DNA of 64,000 bases from Candidatus Zhuqueibacterota bacterium. Its GTDB lineage: Bacteria; BS750m-G25. Numbering within the stretch: the stretch's first letter is position 1; every line of letters starts with the position of its first letter. Shown here piece after piece: positions 61,461 to 64,000 of the stretch. A program made the translations under genes and the position numbers. Location: assembly GCA_016783505.1 (NCBI GenBank), contig JADHWK010000005.1, positions 1 through 64,000 on the forward strand, written 5' to 3'. A model generated the notes under the pieces. The model did no database searches. It was not told the DNA's origin and saw only the letters and a list, made by a program, of their open reading frames with translations.

Positions 61461-63020
61461 CTACAGAAAAGGTATAATATGTTTTCTCAAATGCTTCGAT
61501 AGATTCTCATAGTGATCTTCTTCGTTTGCAACCAAACACTCCTTGATTTGGTCCCGAAACAGATAATTCCCCTTAGTATCCTTTGCGGTCAGAACAGAAC
61601 CGAAGGCAACATGCAACACCTGACGGGCATCGTCCTGTTCAAAAAGAGCCAACAGTTGATCGTTCGAACATTCCGAACTCAATGGGACATCATCCACCTT
61701 GGCTGAGACATGATAGGATGCTTTGTCCAACGGATATCTTTCCCGTGAGAAATCAAAGATCTCGCGGAACAGATCCGGCTCTTTTGAACAGATGGTATAC
61801 AATGCCACCAGGTAGCTCGTCCCGGCGGTTTTCACATGAACATACCCTTGCTTAAGCTTTCCGATAATTTCATACACACTGAATTTATCACTACCGGAAT
61901 GAAGGCTGATTTTATAAGGACCCCATTGCTGAGCGATCAGCACATGTTTTTTATACTCCTCCGCAAAGCGATCGAGATCCCCCCTGTAGTCAACCCCTTT
62001 TTCAAAATCCCCGATGAAACGCGGGGCCAGACTCACAAATTTGATTCCCAATCTGATCATTTCTCCGACGAAAAAAAGGTGCTCAAAGGCGGTGGTGACA
62101 GAATCTGTCTCGTCTACTGAGACTTCCAATTCAAAGGGACTCCCGGAAGACCTTTCCACCAGATATTTGTACATCTTATAGGTGTGTGCAATCGCCTTCC
62201 CATATTTAGCCATGGCACGGTAAATTTCTTCCCGATCGGGATGGATGACGAATTCATCATCAAGCACAAAATCCCGGTCATCATATCTTCGCAGGCAATC
62301 ATCAGAGGTATCTTCGAGCGTGGACCACGGGATTTTCTCCACCCTGGCCATAAGCTCCCGGCTCGAATATGAATCGGCCTGGTTGTCCACGTGATCCCCG
62401 GGATCGATGGTATACATGGTGTAACCGGCTTGGACCATCAAGTCGATGTCCTCTGACGTTTTGAGATGATCGGCATCGGCCCCGAAACCCTCCATATATC
62501 CCTCCTGGAAAACAGCCCAGGTGGCGGCATTCATCACCTCCTCGGGACTACGATGGGTCCGCTTAAGCTCCCGAATGGACTGCTGGGCCAGCACAGGTTT
62601 TATCCCTGTTCCTACAACCGCCCGGATGTGTCCCGGTCCCGCCAGGCCCAATCTGTCGCCCAGCCCGATTGCATTCCCAAGACCGAGCACCTTCGGTCGG
62701 GTAAAAGGGAAAAAATTACGTATGGTCACCGCATTGGAATGACTTATGGAACATTTTTTTAGAAATATGTTTTCCTTATCCAAGATCTCGGCTAAAATCT
62801 CCCCATCAAAATCCATGAATTGAGAGCTTTTATCCCCACCGAATAGTATCCAAAGACACTTTTCTTCCTCAGAGACACCGACAAAAAAATAATCCTCCCC
62901 GATTTTGGTAATTGACCGGGGATAAACGTCAACCTTTACCTTATCAGTAAACCTAATTTTTTGCCTTTGGGAAGGGGCACCTTTCTTTAGTCCTTCAAGC
63001 AGGGCTTTGTAATCCCCCAT
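61461..63020 (-). CDS. uxaE: Tagaturonate/fructuronate epimerase UxaE-like protein
   Basis: Large epimerase of the hexuronate pathway (D-tagaturonate to D-fructuronate), as characterised in Thermotoga. The 519-residue protein shows family stretches FTRPKVLGLGNAIGLGDRLG near residue 105, GHIRAVVGTGIKPVLAQQSI, FGADADHLKT, YTIDPGDHVDNQAD and, late, KISLHSGSDKFSVYEIIGKL. It combines with the SDR and gnd into a pectin- or uronate-breakdown route. Assignment rests on overall similarity to my recollection of the family, without a search. Confidence 0.8.
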   Translation of the reverse strand: MGDYKALLEGLKKGAPSQRQKIRFTDKVKVDVYPRSITKIGEDYFFVGVSEEEKCLWILFGGDKSSQFMDFDGEILAEILDKENIFLKKCSISHSNAVTIRNFFPFTRPKVLGLGNAIGLGDRLGLAGPGHIRAVVGTGIKPVLAQQSIRELKRTHRSPEEVMNAATWAVFQEGYMEGFGADADHLKTSEDIDLMVQAGYTMYTIDPGDHVDNQADSYSSRELMARVEKIPWSTLEDTSDDCLRRYDDRDFVLDDEFVIHPDREEIYRAMAKYGKAIAHTYKMYKYLVERSSGSPFELEVSVDETDSVTTAFEHLFFVGEMIRLGIKFVSLAPRFIGDFEKGVDYRGDLDRFAEEYKKHVLIAQQWGPYKISLHSGSDKFSVYEIIGKLKQGYVHVKTAGTSYLVALYTICSKEPDLFREIFDFSRERYPLDKASYHVSAKVDDVPLSSECSNDQLLALFEQDDARQVLHVAFGSVLTAKDTKGNYLFRDQIKECLVANEEDHYENLSKHLRKHIIPFL

Positions 63021-63043
63021 TGATTTTCATCCTCCAAAAACGA

Positions 63044-64000
63044 TTACCCACCATTCGACCAAGCCTTGATTTTCTCTGAAACCGCCTCACCCGTAAACCC
63101 GAACTTCTCAACCAGCATCCCTAACGGTGCTGAAGCGCCAAATCGGTCCAGGCTGACAATCAAAATGGGAGATTCGGTTATGCCATCCCAACCATGCGGA
63201 ACTCCTGCTTCGATTACTGCTAACCGACAGTTTCTCCGGGGAATTACTGACTCCCGGTAGCTTTTCGATTGCCCCCTGAAGATTTCCAGGGAGGGCATGG
63301 AGACCACTCGAACCGAGCAACCCTCGCCTTCAAGAATCTTTTGGCTTTCTAAAGCCAAATGAACTTCCGACCCGGTCGCCACCAGAACGATGTACGGCCC
63401 TTCCTTTTTTTCTTCAGAGAGCACATACCCCCCCTTCTGAATGAGGAACGGATCGAAATTAGCCGGCCTTGGCAGGGTGGGAACATTCTGCCTCGTCAGG
63501 ATCAAGGCCGATGGGCCGCTGCGATTCTTCAGTGCGTAGGTCCAGGCTATGGCCACTTCTAGACCATCGGCAGGGCGAATAACGGTAAGATTAGGTATCG
63601 CCCTCAAGGCCGCTAACTGCTCTACCGGCTGATGCGTCGGCCCATCCTCGCCCACAAAGATACTATCGTGAGTAAAAACGTAGATGACCTGAACCCCCAT
63701 CATGGCAGCCAGGCGGATAGAAGGCCGCATATAGTCCGAAAAGACCAGAAATGTAGACCCGTATGGAATCCAACTGCCGTACAGTGCCAGTCCGTTGAGA
63801 ACCGCTCCCATAGCATGTTCCCTAACACCGAAATGAAAATTCCGGCCCCCGAAACGACCTTGACCAATCGAAGGGGAATCCTCGATCAAGGTTTTGGTTG
63901 ATGGGGCCAGATCCGCCGATCCTCCACAGAGGCTGGGAACTAACTCAGCAGCTTTTTGCAAGATTTTACCCGAAATCACTCGTGTTGCATTCGGCTTGGT
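63044..64000 (-). CDS. Transketolase, C-terminal part (truncated by window edge)
   Basis: Thiamine-diphosphate enzyme moving two-carbon units between pentose and triose/hexose phosphates. The frame is open to base 64000 on the minus strand (TKPNATRVISGKILQ) and continues past the window. LCGGSADLAPSTKT, FHFGVREHAMGAVLNG (cofactor Glu), VFTHDSIFVGEDGPTHQPVE, TLPRPANFDPF-type tail and VEAGVP-like IEAGVPHGW are present. At this length it comprises the pyrimidine-binding and C-terminal domains only; the N-terminal half lies beyond. The uxaE gene starts 23 bp downstream. Confidence 0.93.
   Translation of the reverse strand, partial: TKPNATRVISGKILQKAAELVPSLCGGSADLAPSTKTLIEDSPSIGQGRFGGRNFHFGVREHAMGAVLNGLALYGSWIPYGSTFLVFSDYMRPSIRLAAMMGVQVIYVFTHDSIFVGEDGPTHQPVEQLAALRAIPNLTVIRPADGLEVAIAWTYALKNRSGPSALILTRQNVPTLPRPANFDPFLIQKGGYVLSEEKKEGPYIVLVATGSEVHLALESQKILEGEGCSVRVVSMPSLEIFRGQSKSYRESVIPRRNCRLAVIEAGVPHGWDGITESPILIVSLDRFGASAPLGMLVEKFGFTGEAVSEKIKAWSNGG

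Overview
The window comes from a Gram-negative bacterium. It encodes lipid A synthesis and LPS export (lpxB, lpxK, a DUF374 acyltransferase, lptF, lptG), an ExbB/ExbD/TonB energiser and many signal-peptide lipoproteins and outer-membrane barrels. A 2069-codon sprA, PorV-type barrels, a cargo protein with a FlgD-like C-terminal domain and a glutaminyl-cyclase-like M28 protein point to an uncultivated lineage of the FCB superphylum (Bacteroidota and relatives). The phylum cannot be fixed from the sequence alone. The code is standard. I found no tRNA, rRNA, CRISPR array or intact transposase.

Layout. 1-8.4 kb (+): end of a polyprenyl diphosphate synthase, mannose-type PTS parts (EIIC, EIID, HPr, EI), a phosphoglucose/phosphomannose isomerase, a sugar-phosphate nucleotidyltransferase and a damaged HEPN/MNT pair. 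8.4-11.2 kb: metK and ahcY (methyl cycle). 11.9-16.4 kb: a large lipoprotein, a beta-barrel and a TolB-like propeller flanked by direct repeats. 16.7-19.3 kb (-): lptG and lptF. 19.5-38.1 kb (+): sprA, glutaminyl cyclase, Ppx/GppA, a secreted BNR-type protein with a sorting-like tail, two lipoproteins ending in formylglycine-enzyme-like domains, two PorV-family barrels and two small lipoproteins. Together these resemble a type IX secretion neighbourhood. 38.1-44.9 kb: divergent polysaccharide deacetylase, pdxJ, Fn3 lipoprotein, S41 protease and exbB-exbD-exbD-tonB. 45.2-52.8 kb: Gfo/Idh oxidoreductase, methyltransferase-like membrane protein, lpxB, an AT-rich two-gene YidD island, DUF374 acyltransferase, lpxK, nadB. 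53.1-55.1 kb: membrane protein, ECF sigma and zinc-finger anti-sigma. 55.1-64 kb (-): GH130 remnant, then a sugar-acid/pentose-phosphate operon (HAD, PFP, LarA homologue, gnd, SDR, uxaE, transketolase).

The intergenic DNA is unusually structured. It holds short perfect hairpins, many with TCCCGA/TCGGGA arms and two-base centres, often in arrays. It also holds several families of dispersed inverted repeats, a pair of ~110-bp direct repeats around one gene, and remnants of broken genes (two four-helix-bundle genes, HEPN, GH130) whose breakpoints often sit at such repeats. The most interesting signals are the T9SS-like gene set, the hairpin arrays, and the LarA-gnd-SDR-UxaE sugar-acid cluster.
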